64,000 nucleotides of DNA from an uncultured Alphaproteobacteria bacterium (GTDB taxonomy: Bacteria > Pseudomonadota > Alphaproteobacteria > Rhodobacterales > Rhodobacteraceae). Positions 27,346-36,867 of the stretch are shown piece after piece. The stretch's first letter is position 1. Each line of letters begins with the position of its first letter. The stretch is from NCBI GenBank assembly GCA_902574225.1, contig CACGMO010000010.1:1-64000 (forward strand). Direction: 5' to 3'. The notes under the pieces were generated by a model that saw only the letters and a list, made by a program, of their open reading frames with translations, searched no databases and was not told the DNA's origin. The position numbers and the translations under genes were made by a program.

Positions 27346-28311
27346 ATGAGTTTTTTAATACAGCCACCTATTCCTGAAAGATTAAATAGATGCCAGCTTT
27401 TTGGCCCGGGCTCGAGACCAGAACTTTTCGAAAAGATGGCCTCCTCTCAGGCTGATGTTATTAATCTTGATCTAGAAGATAGTGTGGCACCTCCTAGCAA
27501 GGTTGAAGCGAGACAAAATATTTCAAAGGCTATAAGTAATATAGATTGGGCCGACAAGACCCTGTCGGTTCGGATAAATGGATTGGATACGGAGTATTGG
27601 GTGGATGATATTTTGTCGTTAGTTGATAATTCAAACGAAAGGTTAGACTGTATTATGATACCCAAGGTGGGTAATTCCAGTGATATATATACGGTAGATG
27701 CGCTTGTTACTGCTTTGGAAAAGAAAAATAAGCGAAAGAAAAGCCTGAAATTCGAAATAATTATTGAAACTGCAGCTGGAATTGAGAACATCAATGAAAT
27801 CGCATTGGCCAGTGACCGTCTAGTAGCAATGAGTTTTGGCGTTGCGGATTATGCAGCTTCAATGGGAATGCAAACTACTAATATTGGCGGAACTCAAGAA
27901 GGTTATTATACGAACTCCGAAAAAGGTGAAAAACTTTTAATGGACCCATGGCATCATCCTATGGTTGCTATGATAGCAGCTTGTAGGGCTAATGGGATTC
28001 TGCCAGTAGATGGCCCTTTTGGAGATATTTCTGATAAAGAAAATTATATTGCTCAAGCTAAAAGGTCTGCTACTCTTGGTATGGCTGGGAAATGGGCTAT
28101 TCACCCTTCACAGGTTGAACTTGCAAATCAAGTGTTTACTCCCTCTGAGAAAGCAATAGAGAATGCAAAAGGCATCATCAGTGCAATGGAAGCTGCAGAG
28201 GCTAAAGGTGCTGGAGCTGCTGTTTTTAATGGAAAATTGATTGATATAGCCTCAATTAAACAAGCTAAGGTGTTAATTGATCAACATAATAAAATAAAAA
28301 ATACAAGTTAA
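27346..28311 (+). CDS. mcl1: L-malyl-CoA / beta-methylmalyl-CoA lyase
   Basis: Mcl1 cleaves beta-methylmalyl-CoA to glyoxylate and propionyl-CoA, and malyl-CoA to glyoxylate and acetyl-CoA, in the ethylmalonyl-CoA pathway. The 321-aa CitE-family barrel closely resembles the Rhodobacter enzyme from memory: [18 protein letters not shown] near 14-31, [13 protein letters not shown] near 37-49 with an Mg ligand, [13 protein letters not shown] near 72-84, [15 protein letters not shown] near 145-159 and [13 protein letters not shown] near 166-178. The stop codon overlaps the accA start by one base, so the pair is co-translated. Confidence 0.93.
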   Translation: MSFLIQPPIPERLNRCQLFGPGSRPELFEKMASSQADVINLDLEDSVAPPSKVEARQNISKAISNIDWADKTLSVRINGLDTEYWVDDILSLVDNSNERLDCIMIPKVGNSSDIYTVDALVTALEKKNKRKKSLKFEIIIETAAGIENINEIALASDRLVAMSFGVADYAASMGMQTTNIGGTQEGYYTNSEKGEKLLMDPWHHPMVAMIAACRANGILPVDGPFGDISDKENYIAQAKRSATLGMAGKWAIHPSQVELANQVFTPSEKAIENAKGIISAMEAAEAKGAGAAVFNGKLIDIASIKQAKVLIDQHNKIKNTS

Positions 28312-29270
28312 TGACAATTTATCTGGATTTTGAAAAAGATCTTGCAGAAATTCAAAGCAAGATATCAGACCTGGAGGGTTTACCAGATAGCTCGAGTAGC
28401 AAAAATATAAAAAATGAGATAAAGCTTCTAAAGAGTAAAACCGTGGATATACTCGGTGATCTTTATGCTGACATGAGTCCTTGGCGCAAGTGTCAAGTAG
28501 CTAGACATCCTGAGAGACCACACACCACAGACTACATCAACTACATAATAAGTGAATATACTCCTTTAAGCGGTGACCGAAATTTTGCAGAGGATCTTGC
28601 AATAGTTGGAGGTCTAGGTCGATTAGGAGATACACCAGTAGTTGTAATAGGACATGAGAAAGGTAATTCTACAGAGAGCAGATTGAAGAGAAATTTTGGG
28701 ATGGCTAGACCTGAAGGATATAGAAAGGCAGCTCGTCTTATGAAACTAGCTGACAAGTTCGGTCTCCCAATAATAACATTTATTGATACTCCAGGCGCAT
28801 ATCCTGGTAAAGGTGCTGAGGAAAGAGGCCAAGCCGAAGCTATAGCTAGGTCCACTCAAACCTGCTTAGAGGTATCTGTTCCAATAATTTCAATTATTAT
28901 AGGTGAGGGGGGTTCCGGTGGTGCAATAGCGATGGCGTCCGCAAATACATTAATAATGTTGGAGCACTCTATTTATTCTGTAATTTCTCCAGAAGGGTGC
29001 GCTTCTATTCTTTGGAAAAATTCCGATAAAATGAGAGAGGCTGCAGAGGCGCTAAAGTTAACTGCACAACACCTTGAAAAAATAGGCGTTGTAGACAAAG
29101 TGATTAAGGAACCCTTAGGTGGTGCGCACAGGGACAAAAACAAAGCTTTAGAGGAAGTTAAAAAAACCCTCTTGGAAGAAATTATTGCTTTCCAGAAAAT
29201 AGATAGACAAAAAATCAAAAGACAACGATCAGATAAATATATAAATATGGGCTCTTTATCTAACCTTTAG
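28311..29270 (+). CDS. accA: Acetyl-CoA carboxylase carboxyltransferase subunit alpha
   Basis: AccA and AccD form the carboxyltransferase that makes malonyl-CoA for fatty acid synthesis. The 319-aa protein starts [15 protein letters not shown], has the family segment [16 protein letters not shown] near 61-76, [23 protein letters not shown] near 152-174 (core [13 protein letters not shown]), and the oxyanion region [11 protein letters not shown] near 198-208. Length is normal. It overlaps mcl1 by one base and convergent plsC by 11 bases. Coupling of an assimilation lyase with a lipid-synthesis enzyme links two acetyl-CoA fates. Confidence 0.96.
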   Translation: MTIYLDFEKDLAEIQSKISDLEGLPDSSSSKNIKNEIKLLKSKTVDILGDLYADMSPWRKCQVARHPERPHTTDYINYIISEYTPLSGDRNFAEDLAIVGGLGRLGDTPVVVIGHEKGNSTESRLKRNFGMARPEGYRKAARLMKLADKFGLPIITFIDTPGAYPGKGAEERGQAEAIARSTQTCLEVSVPIISIIIGEGGSGGAIAMASANTLIMLEHSIYSVISPEGCASILWKNSDKMREAAEALKLTAQHLEKIGVVDKVIKEPLGGAHRDKNKALEEVKKTLLEEIIAFQKIDRQKIKRQRSDKYINMGSLSNL

Positions 29271-29985
29271 CGACTTCTTCGTCATAAAGTTTTTGAGAGT
29301 CTTCCTCTATCTTGCTCTTTATATAATTTAAATTATGATCTCCTTTTTTTGAATAATTTATCTTCTCTATAAAGTTTATCGACGCATCAGAATTCTCTTT
29401 GAATTTGCCTTTTTTTGACCACGCGATGCCTGCATTCGTTGAAACTAAATATAGAGGACGATTAAGGCTAGAGAATAAGACCAAAACACCCTTCTTATAT
29501 TCTACTTTTTGTCCAGGTATAGTTCTTGTACCCTCAGGATAAATTACTAACTGACCCGATTCATTTCGAGCCTCCTTTGTAATAGCTTGTTTTAAAGCAT
29601 GCCAACTTCTTGACTTATCGTTTCTTTTAACATTTACACATCCAATTTTTCTTGCATATGTAGAAAGAATTGGAACCCAAGATAGCTCTGATTTCATTAT
29701 AAATTTTGGCTCAGGTAAGACGTTTAACAAAATCAAAACATCTAAAAAAGATTGGTGTTTTGAACAAACTATTGAAGCTTTATTATCTGGCAATACACCT
29801 TTTACCAAAATTTCTATATTATAAACTTTTTTTAAAATCCAAAAAACTACTCGACAATATAATTTGATTACCTTCAAAGCATTTTCTTTAGAGGTGCTGG
29901 CATAAGGTAATAAAAATACTCCCATCACTCCCAGAAGAGTATAAATAATTAATCCAGTGCTGATATCTTTTAGTTTACCCTTCAT
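29260..29985 (-). CDS. plsC: 1-acyl-sn-glycerol-3-phosphate acyltransferase
   Basis: PlsC-family enzymes acylate lysophosphatidic acid in phospholipid synthesis. The 241-aa protein has two hydrophobic segments near the N-terminus (about 8-28 and 42-56), the catalytic HX4D motif in [12 protein letters not shown] near 75-86, [11 protein letters not shown], and the acceptor-binding [10 protein letters not shown] near 148-157. It is convergent with accA, sharing 11 bases. Which lysophospholipid or acyl donor it uses is not visible. Confidence 0.9.
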   Translation of the reverse strand: MKGKLKDISTGLIIYTLLGVMGVFLLPYASTSKENALKVIKLYCRVVFWILKKVYNIEILVKGVLPDNKASIVCSKHQSFLDVLILLNVLPEPKFIMKSELSWVPILSTYARKIGCVNVKRNDKSRSWHALKQAITKEARNESGQLVIYPEGTRTIPGQKVEYKKGVLVLFSSLNRPLYLVSTNAGIAWSKKGKFKENSDASINFIEKINYSKKGDHNLNYIKSKIEEDSQKLYDEEVAKG

Positions 29986-30083
29986 TTATTGAACTTTCTT
30001 ACTAATAATTCAGAATTTTATTTCAAAATTTATACTTTCACTTTATTATCACAGACTGTTGACAAGGGAAAATATATTAATTT

Positions 30084-30836
30084 ATGCACGTTTTCTGCCC
30101 TGATTGTAATGCTGAATACAAAGTTAATGAGAGATCGTCTCTAACTAAGACGGTTAAGTTTGTTTGTATAGAATGTGGAAGCTCCTGGATCGACAGGTTT
30201 GAAAAGCTTGAAAAAACAAAAACGCTAGCAACTGACTCAGTGGCATCTAAAGGTGATGATGTAATTGAGAACACAAACACAGAAGCGGGAAAAATGGAGC
30301 TGAACTCGTTAGCTCTTGAGGAAGTTCAAAATAGTTTTGGTAATCTTACAAATAAAATTGGCGAAAAAAATAATACTAAGGCTGACCATATTTTCCAATT
30401 TGAGACAAGTGAGGAAAGTGATGAGATTGGGGAAGAGGGCCCTTCTAAAACATTTCCAAAAATTAGAAGTAACCAAGAGAGCCCAACTAACGAGGAAATT
30501 GAAGAACGAGATATCAAGGAAATAGAGATCGAGAGAAGGCTCAAAGAGTCAACTGAACTTTTAAAGAAAGCTAAGCAACCAACCCTCGAAAATAAAGAGA
30601 CGGTACGAAAAGAAAATAATTCAAAGAAGCGGAGATTATTAGTAACTTTATCAATCGTGCTTATAGTTGGTTTTTTTACCTATAACCTAACTATTTTGTT
30701 TCTAGAGGATATACTTAGAGAAGTACCTTTCGCGCCTGAGATTTTGTCACAAATAAGCTTTTATACTACCATTTTCAAAGATATCATTTTAATTACTATT
30801 GAGAAGATACTTGATTTCATTCCCAATTTGGCATAG
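30084..30836 (+). CDS. Zinc-ribbon domain protein with C-terminal membrane helix
   Basis: The first 38 residues form a zinc ribbon of the MJ0042 type: CPDCNAEYKV with CIECGSSWIDRF about 25 residues later. The middle (about 45-175) is acidic, charged and low in complexity, probably disordered. A hydrophobic helix spans about 190-212 after a KKRRLL basic patch, and a second amphipathic or hydrophobic segment ends the 250-aa protein. The shape suggests a membrane-anchored protein with a cytoplasmic zinc ribbon. Similar proteins are common in alphaproteobacteria but I cannot assign a function. It stands alone, convergent with lysA and overlapping it by 20 bases. Confidence 0.72.
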   Translation: MHVFCPDCNAEYKVNERSSLTKTVKFVCIECGSSWIDRFEKLEKTKTLATDSVASKGDDVIENTNTEAGKMELNSLALEEVQNSFGNLTNKIGEKNNTKADHIFQFETSEESDEIGEEGPSKTFPKIRSNQESPTNEEIEERDIKEIEIERRLKESTELLKKAKQPTLENKETVRKENNSKKRRLLVTLSIVLIVGFFTYNLTILFLEDILREVPFAPEILSQISFYTTIFKDIILITIEKILDFIPNLA

Positions 30837-32079
30837 CTTCTCTGTCAAATATTTCTTCATACGTTGGTCTAGACCTAACGAGTTCATAACGTCTATTATA
30901 AACCATAATTTCCGGGACTAATGGTCTGGTGTTGTACTCAGAAGACAGAACTGCCCCATATGCGCCAACATCCAAGAAAGCTAAATAGTCGCCTGCTTCT
31001 GCTCCTTCTACAAAATGGTTTTTTAGAAAAGTATCAGTTGATTCACAGACAGGTCCTACAACGTCAAATACTCCGGTCTTTCCGCTCTTTTTTTTAGATA
31101 ATGGTATTAACTTGTGAGCTGCACCATATAATGCAGTTCGAGCAAAGTCATTCATACCCGCGTCAGTAATAAGAAAATTTTTGTTTTGAGATGTTTTCTC
31201 ATAAAGGACTTTAGTTACTAGAATACCACAATTCCCTACTATATATCTGCCTGGCTCAAAAATAATTCTACAATTTAAATTTCCTAATATATTCTTTACC
31301 AAGGCACTATATTCTTGCAGGTCAGGTTCTAAATCATCATCTGTATATTTGATGCCCAAGCCACCACCAATATCGATATTTTCTATATGAATATTAATAT
31401 CTTTAAGCTCGCAAATGAGCTTTGCTAAGTGTTCAAATGTTTGACGAAATGCATTTAAGTTACTTATTTGGCTCCCTATGTGTACATCAATACCCACAAT
31501 CTTTATTTTTTCAAGTTTGTTCGCATACTGGTAAACCTCTATGGCCTTGTCAATTGGAATACCAAATTTATTATCAGCTTTACCTGTTGAAATATTTTCA
31601 TGTGTGCCCGCATCTATGTCTGGATTGACCCTAAAAGCAATTGGTGCCTGTTTATTGAGGCTAATCGCTATTTTATTTATCGACTCCAATTCAGACACAC
31701 TTTCAATATTAAACTGTAACAAAGACGATTTTAGTGCTTCAGCAATTTCAAAATCCTGTTTTCCTACTCCAGAAAATACAATTCTTTTTTGGTCGATACC
31801 TGCTCTTAATGCCCTGTGGTACTCTCCGAGTGAAACAACATCAGCGCCACCACCAAGTTTGGCAATAGTTTCTAAAACCGAAAGGTTTGAATTGGCTTTT
31901 ACTGAGTAACAAATTACACTATCCAAATCTTTTAATGATCTCGTAAATCGATCAAAGTTATCCTTTATACCTGTACGTGAATAAACATAGAATGGGGTTC
32001 TTAAACTACCCGCTATCTCGCTTACAGGTACCTCTTCTACAAATAGCTGATCCATTTTGTAAGAAATATGTTTATTCAT
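30817..32079 (-). CDS. lysA: Diaminopimelate decarboxylase
   Basis: LysA decarboxylates meso-diaminopimelate to lysine. The 420-aa PLP barrel has the cofactor lysine in CYSVKANSNLSVL near 57-69, DVHIGSQI near 199, the glycine loop GGGLGI near 233, EPGRYIVGNCG near 277-287 and the active-site cysteine in CESTDTF near 350. The ATG lies within the end of lptM, so the two are coupled. With dapD and dapE elsewhere in the window it completes much of the succinylase lysine pathway. Confidence 0.96.
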   Translation of the reverse strand: MNKHISYKMDQLFVEEVPVSEIAGSLRTPFYVYSRTGIKDNFDRFTRSLKDLDSVICYSVKANSNLSVLETIAKLGGGADVVSLGEYHRALRAGIDQKRIVFSGVGKQDFEIAEALKSSLLQFNIESVSELESINKIAISLNKQAPIAFRVNPDIDAGTHENISTGKADNKFGIPIDKAIEVYQYANKLEKIKIVGIDVHIGSQISNLNAFRQTFEHLAKLICELKDINIHIENIDIGGGLGIKYTDDDLEPDLQEYSALVKNILGNLNCRIIFEPGRYIVGNCGILVTKVLYEKTSQNKNFLITDAGMNDFARTALYGAAHKLIPLSKKKSGKTGVFDVVGPVCESTDTFLKNHFVEGAEAGDYLAFLDVGAYGAVLSSEYNTRPLVPEIMVYNRRYELVRSRPTYEEIFDREAMPNWE

Positions 32080-32188
32080 CTTTAAAAAGGTTGGTTTTTT
32101 TATTCAAAAATGGTGACGATTTTACACCACAGCCAGAAACGTTAAGGCAAAATACTATTATTACAAGATAAAATATCCACTTACCCAT
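32072..32188 (-). CDS. lptM: Small LptM-like lipoprotein
   Basis: This 38-aa reading frame lies between argH and lysA, overlapping both (argH by 8 bases, lysA by 8). It encodes a hydrophobic signal segment from residue 4 to about 15, the lipobox VSGC with the lipidated cysteine at residue 20, and then CGVKSSPF, which resembles the CGxKGPL motif of LptM (formerly YifL). In E. coli LptM assists oxidative maturation of the LptDE outer-membrane translocon. The argH-lptM-lysA order is common in proteobacteria and supports the call. The mature peptide would be only 19 residues, shorter than most LptM proteins. Confidence 0.78.
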   Translation of the reverse strand: MGKWIFYLVIIVFCLNVSGCGVKSSPFLNKKTNLFKDE

Positions 32189-33578
32189 TTAATCTTCTCT
32201 TCCAATATCTAATTTGTCTATTTATTTCTCTCGATGCAGTTCCACCAAAACTATTTCTGGACTCAATAGAGCTTTCAGGAGATAGAATTTTAAAAACATT
32301 TTTGTTTATCTTTGGATCAACCTTTTTAAGCTCATCCAAGCTTAATTCACTTAATTTGATATTTTTTTCAGAAGCTACTTCCACAAATTTTCCAGTCAAC
32401 GCATGCGCCTCCCTAAATGGCATACCTAAATCTCTCACAAGCCAATCAGCCAAATCAGTCGCAGTAGAAAATCCTCTTGATGCTGCTTCATACATGTTTG
32501 TTTTCTTAACTTCCATTTTCTCTATGAGCTCTTGAGTTATTTTTATTACAAGTATTAAAGTATCAAAAGTATCAAAAACGGCCTCTTTATCTTCTTGCAT
32601 ATCTTTGGCATAAGCCAAGGGTAGACCTTTCATAACTGTTAGAAGAGATAGTAGCGCTGCATTAACTCGACCAGTCTTAGCGCGAATAAGTTCCGCGGCA
32701 TCAGGATTTTTCTTCTGTGGCATTATTGAAGAGCCCGTGACGAGAGAATCAGGTAGCGAAATAAAGTCAAACTCTATAGATCCCCAAAGAATAAGCTCTT
32801 CTGCTAATCTACTAAAATGTACCATGGTAATAGCAGCATCAGATAAAAATTCCAAAACAAAGTCCCTATCGGAAACTGCATCCATGCTATTTCTCATTGG
32901 AGCACTAAACCCAAGCGTTTTTGCTGTATAAAACCTATCAATTGGAAAAGAAGTTCCAGCTAAAGCAGCTGCGCCCAGAGGACATTCATTCAATCTTTCT
33001 TTAGTTTGCTTAAATCTTTCTAAATCTCTCCCAAACATTTCTAAATAGGCAAGTAAGTGATGACTGAATCTTACGGGTTGGGCAACTTGCAGATGAGTGT
33101 AACCTGGGAAAATTATTTCTATATTTTGCTCTGCCTTTTTGAGGATGCTTATCTGAAGTTTGGATAGTTCAAACTCTATCTCTTCTATAGCTTTTCGTAT
33201 CCACAGTCTAAAGTCAGTGACGACTTGATCATTTCTAGACCTTGCAGTGTGTATATGCCCTGCCTCTGAGCCTATTATTTCTCCTAACCTTGATTCTATA
33301 TTCATGTGAATGTCTTCTAACAAGTTATCAAAAACGAAATCACCTTCAATTAACTCCTTCTCTATTTTTTTTAACCCGCTCAATATATTTGTTTTAGTCT
33401 TTTTACTTATGATACTCATTTTAGCGAGCATCTTAACATGGGCTTGTGAACCTAAAATATCCTCAAAAGCTAGTCGTTTATCAATATCTATTGAAGAGTT
33501 TATTTTCGTAAGAAGATCAGTAGACTTCTCAGAAAACCTCCCTCCCCACATTTCATTTGATTTTTTGCTATTAGACAT
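32181..33578 (-). CDS. argH: Argininosuccinate lyase
   Basis: ArgH splits argininosuccinate into arginine and fumarate, the final step of arginine synthesis. The ATG at 33578 (MSNSKKSNEMWGGRFS) gives 465 aa, typical of the family; an open frame extends 72 codons further upstream but runs across the divergent tlpA-like gene and lacks family sequence. A GGAG ribosome binding site fits the chosen start. The fumarase-superfamily signature GSSIMPQKKNPD with the catalytic serine loop is near 280, and TARSRNDQV is near 110-118. argG lies elsewhere in this window. Confidence 0.96.
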   Translation of the reverse strand: MSNSKKSNEMWGGRFSEKSTDLLTKINSSIDIDKRLAFEDILGSQAHVKMLAKMSIISKKTKTNILSGLKKIEKELIEGDFVFDNLLEDIHMNIESRLGEIIGSEAGHIHTARSRNDQVVTDFRLWIRKAIEEIEFELSKLQISILKKAEQNIEIIFPGYTHLQVAQPVRFSHHLLAYLEMFGRDLERFKQTKERLNECPLGAAALAGTSFPIDRFYTAKTLGFSAPMRNSMDAVSDRDFVLEFLSDAAITMVHFSRLAEELILWGSIEFDFISLPDSLVTGSSIMPQKKNPDAAELIRAKTGRVNAALLSLLTVMKGLPLAYAKDMQEDKEAVFDTFDTLILVIKITQELIEKMEVKKTNMYEAASRGFSTATDLADWLVRDLGMPFREAHALTGKFVEVASEKNIKLSELSLDELKKVDPKINKNVFKILSPESSIESRNSFGGTASREINRQIRYWKRRLNG

Positions 33579-33606
33579 TTTGAACTCCACCACTACATCA
33601 TAGATC

Positions 33607-34182
33607 ATGAAAACGATTTTATTGCTAAAACTAGGGCCTTTAATACTTATCGTAAATCTTTTTTTTTCAATTTCAGCTATTGCTGAAATTAAATATAACG
33701 AAAAAACTAAAGATATTATAAGGGGGGAGCTAAGAAAATTTATTTTTTCAGAAAACACGGAGATACTACCAAATCCCTTAATCTTGGATGCCAATGAAAA
33801 TATGGTTGAGATCGGGTACGACGAAGATATTTTAATAATAAACTTCTGGGCTACTTGGTGCGCGCCATGTAAAAAAGAGATGCCATCACTTAACAGTCTC
33901 GCTCAAACTATGGAATATGAAGATATCCAAATAATAACCATAGCATCAGGAAGAAACTCGAAGGAAGCTATTGATGGTTTTTTTGAAGATAATAACTTGG
34001 TTAACCTCAAAAAATATCGAGACCCAAAAGGAAAAATTGCGATAAAATATGGTGTTACTGCCCTTCCAACGACAGTTGTACTTAATCCTACAGGTATAGA
34101 AATTGGCCGCATTATAGGAGATATTGATTGGGATACAGCAGATGTTCGCTTATTTTTTAAAAAGTTGTTAGAAACAAAATGA
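33607..34182 (+). CDS. TlpA-family thiol-disulfide reductase
   Basis: The 191-aa protein has an N-terminal signal or anchor helix (about 5-25, ending SAIAEI) and a periplasmic thioredoxin domain with the redox motif WCAPCK near residues 85-90, preceded by LIINFWATW. The cis-proline loop reads GVTALPTTVV near 149-158. TlpA-like proteins reduce periplasmic disulfides, often for cytochrome oxidase assembly or cytochrome c maturation. It is divergent from argH with only 28 bases between the start codons. This resembles Rhodobacterales loci where a TlpA-like gene adjoins argH. Confidence 0.88.
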   Translation: MKTILLLKLGPLILIVNLFFSISAIAEIKYNEKTKDIIRGELRKFIFSENTEILPNPLILDANENMVEIGYDEDILIINFWATWCAPCKKEMPSLNSLAQTMEYEDIQIITIASGRNSKEAIDGFFEDNNLVNLKKYRDPKGKIAIKYGVTALPTTVVLNPTGIEIGRIIGDIDWDTADVRLFFKKLLETK

Positions 34183-34323
34183 CGCATTTAATTGATTTAA
34201 ATAAAAATAGTATACTCATTTAGCGTAAAAACTTATTAGATAAAGGGTGTTTGTGTTGACTAATAAAACATTTAAATTTAGACGAAATAAACTTATGATA
34301 TTCACATTAATGGGAGTTTTAAT

Positions 34324-35043
34324 ATGAGAGTGGCGCTCGTAACTGGTGGTACTAGAGGAATAGGTGCTGCCATTTCGATCAAACTTAAAGAATCTGGTTA
34401 CAAGGTTGCAGCAATTTATGCGGGTAATGATGAGGTAGCCACCAAATTCTCTAAAGAAAATAAGATAGCTATATTCAAATGGTCTATCGCTAATTATGAA
34501 GAATGTGTTGCCGGAATAAAAAGTGTTGAAGATGAACTGGGGGCAATAGATATTCTGGTTAATAACGCAGGTATTACAAGGGATGGTATGTTCCATAAAA
34601 TGTCACAAGAACAGTGGCGCGATGTAATCAATGTAAATCTTAACGGTCTCTTTAACATGACCCACCCTCTTTGGGATAGGATGAGAGCTAGAGGATTTGG
34701 AAGGATCGTAAATATTTCCTCAATAAACGGACAGAAGGGACAATTGGGACAAGCAAATTATTCCGCAGCAAAAGCTGGAGAACTCGGTTTCACAAAATCA
34801 CTTGCCCTTGAAGGAGCGAGGAAAGGAATTACTGTAAATGCTATTTGCCCGGGATATATAAATACAGATATGGTTAAAGCGATGAGTGAGAAAGCTATTG
34901 AAGCAACTGAAAGTCAAATCCCAGTAGGGCACTTGGGAGAGCCTGATGATATTGCTCGTTGTGTAAAGTTTCTTGTTGCTGACGAATCTAGTTTTATTAC
35001 AGGTTCTACAATTTCAGCTAATGGTGGACACTATTTAATTTAA
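34324..35043 (+). CDS. phaB: Acetoacetyl-CoA reductase (PhaB-like SDR)
   Basis: PhaB reduces acetoacetyl-CoA to (R)-3-hydroxybutyryl-CoA with NADPH, for polyhydroxybutyrate or as an early step of the ethylmalonyl-CoA pathway. The 239-aa short-chain dehydrogenase has the cofactor motif TGGTRGIGAAI near 7-17, NNAGITRDGMFHKM near 80-93, the catalytic serine in NISSINGQKGQ and the YSAAK catalytic pair near 146-150, and AICPGYINTDMV near 175-186. Those last segments are characteristic of PhaB. TGGGAG lies about eight bases before the ATG. FabG is the alternative; PhaB fits better. Confidence 0.88.
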   Translation: MRVALVTGGTRGIGAAISIKLKESGYKVAAIYAGNDEVATKFSKENKIAIFKWSIANYEECVAGIKSVEDELGAIDILVNNAGITRDGMFHKMSQEQWRDVINVNLNGLFNMTHPLWDRMRARGFGRIVNISSINGQKGQLGQANYSAAKAGELGFTKSLALEGARKGITVNAICPGYINTDMVKAMSEKAIEATESQIPVGHLGEPDDIARCVKFLVADESSFITGSTISANGGHYLI

Positions 35044-35793
35044 TTGAAGAGGATGCCCATATCGAAGGATTCTTTTAAACTCGTCTTCGTAAACCACCTT
35101 GCCTGATCTTCTATCCCTTCGATGTACTATTTTTGGAGCTAGCAGTTTGAAGGCGGCGCCACTACTCTTAGTCGCTTGAACAATTACCGTTTTCGGACTG
35201 GTATCTTTAAAGGAACTTATCGGCTGAACGGTTACTTGACCAAAGTAACCGTTTAAGCATTTTATTATATCGGGAAGCCTCTCCACTCTTTGAATAATCG
35301 TAATTTTACCATTTGGTTTACACCTATTCTTCGCTACTGAAAACCATGCATCTAGCGGCATGCTTTCAACTTTAGCCTGATGAGAACTTAATGTATGAGA
35401 CTTCTTAACTGCATTTTGTTTAAAATATGGAGGATTCATGAAAACATGATCAAATGATACAGATTTCAACTCTCTAATCGTGTTCGCTATATTAATATTG
35501 AAAATCGTAGCTTTAAACTTATTTAGATCGACATTTCGTTTACAAAGGTCGGCTGCTCTTTTATCCATTTCAACCCCAAAGACTTCCAGTCCACTTACTC
35601 TATACAATAGGCAGCACAACGCTACTCCATTTCCACAACCCAGCTCTAATACTTTTTGACCATTTTCCGCGGCAACTGATGCTGCTACTAAAACGGAGTC
35701 CATATTCCCTCGATAGCCCTTAGAAAATTGAAGTATTTCTAATTTGTTGCCCAAAAACTTATTTTTTGTTAATTCTTTGTCACTATAATTCAT
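35035..35793 (-). CDS. tRNA1(Val) adenine-N6 methyltransferase-like (TrmN6 family)
   Basis: This class I methyltransferase has a GCGNGVALCCLL SAM-binding loop after VLELG near residue 50 and the amino-methylase motif MNPPYF near 122, which places it with TrmN6-type enzymes that modify tRNA adenine 37. The ATG at 35793 gives 252 aa and the family-like start ELTKNKFLGNKLEILQ; an in-frame TTG 12 codons earlier has no family match. Its last nine bases overlap phaB, and it is divergent from the polyprenyl synthase. Confidence 0.82.
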   Translation of the reverse strand: MNYSDKELTKNKFLGNKLEILQFSKGYRGNMDSVLVAASVAAENGQKVLELGCGNGVALCCLLYRVSGLEVFGVEMDKRAADLCKRNVDLNKFKATIFNINIANTIRELKSVSFDHVFMNPPYFKQNAVKKSHTLSSHQAKVESMPLDAWFSVAKNRCKPNGKITIIQRVERLPDIIKCLNGYFGQVTVQPISSFKDTSPKTVIVQATKSSGAAFKLLAPKIVHRRDRRSGKVVYEDEFKRILRYGHPLQLN

Positions 35794-35883
35794 AAAAAAA
35801 TTTTTATAATTTATCTTTTCAATTGCCAATAGTTTTTATAAACACACATTCTATTAGTTAAAATACCAACCGGAAAATATAAT

Positions 35884-36867
35884 TTGACAACCTCTATATC
35901 AAAACTGTCCGATTTACTGGCTCAAAAAGTTAGAGTTACAAACCAAGTGATTGAGGAAAATCTTAGCTCAAAAGAGACTACAATTATTGGGAATATTGCT
36001 TCTCATCTAATTAATTCTGGTGGGAAGAGAATTCGACCACTGTTAACTTTGACTGTCGCCAAACTTTTTGACTATCAGGGTGACAAGGATACACTCTTAG
36101 CAGCTGCTATTGAATACATACATTCGGCTACCCTTCTCCACGATGACGTCATTGATCGTAGTGAAAAAAGAAGAGGTTTAAAGACAGCAAATATAATCTG
36201 GACAAACAAGTATTCTGTTTTAGTTGGAGATTATCTATTTTCAAGGGCATTTCAACTCATGGTTAGAACTGAGTCTTTGAGAATAATGAAAACATTGTCA
36301 GACGCCTCTTCTATTATTTCCCAGGGCGAAATTCTACAAGTTGGTATTGAAAAAAAGCTTGATGCGTCAAAAGAAGATTACTTAAAAGTAATTAAAGGTA
36401 AGACATCGGCCCTTTTTTCAGCGGCATGTCAGGCGGGAGCAGAAATAACTAATGCGCGCGACTCCCACATAGACGCTCTTCAGGAGTATGGGGAATGTAT
36501 TGGAACCAGTTTTCAACTCATAGATGATCTCTTAGATTACTTGGGTAATGAGAATAAGATGGGGAAAAATAAGGGAAACGATTTCTTCGAAAAAAAAATA
36601 ACGCTCCCAATAATTCATGCATATGAAAGGTCTTCCAAAGCTGAAAAAAAATTTATAAAAGAGCTTTTTGAAAAGCCTTTACCAAATCATGGTGATCTCA
36701 ATGATCTTCTGGAAATCTTGGAAAGCAGCAAATCTCTACTTTATACAAAAAACCAGGCTCTAATATGGACTGAAAGATCCATAAACGCTTTGCAGATAAT
36801 AGAAAACTCAGAAATTAAGACCTTGATGGTAGAGCTCGCTGAAGAAATTTTGGATAGAGTGTCTTAA
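35884..36867 (+). CDS. ispB: Long-chain polyprenyl diphosphate synthase (quinone side chain)
   Basis: The 327-aa trans-prenyltransferase extends farnesyl-type primers with IPP to the long tail of ubiquinone. Motifs are GGKRIRPLLTL near 47-57, the first aspartate-rich motif LLHDDVIDRSEKRRG near 86-100 and the second in LIDDLLDYLG near 209-218. The start is TTG with a CGGAA upstream. Chain length (octaprenyl or decaprenyl) cannot be read directly; Rhodobacterales usually make ubiquinone-10, so ddsA or sdsA may be the better symbol. The 3' end overlaps ispE by four bases. Confidence 0.88.
   Translation: MTTSISKLSDLLAQKVRVTNQVIEENLSSKETTIIGNIASHLINSGGKRIRPLLTLTVAKLFDYQGDKDTLLAAAIEYIHSATLLHDDVIDRSEKRRGLKTANIIWTNKYSVLVGDYLFSRAFQLMVRTESLRIMKTLSDASSIISQGEILQVGIEKKLDASKEDYLKVIKGKTSALFSAACQAGAEITNARDSHIDALQEYGECIGTSFQLIDDLLDYLGNENKMGKNKGNDFFEKKITLPIIHAYERSSKAEKKFIKELFEKPLPNHGDLNDLLEILESSKSLLYTKNQALIWTERSINALQIIENSEIKTLMVELAEEILDRVS

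Noticed and set aside
33579-33794. N-terminal extension of argH by 72 codons
   Set aside because: The extension reads antisense through the start of the divergent TlpA-like gene, has no family sequence, and the internal ATG has a GGAG ribosome binding site.
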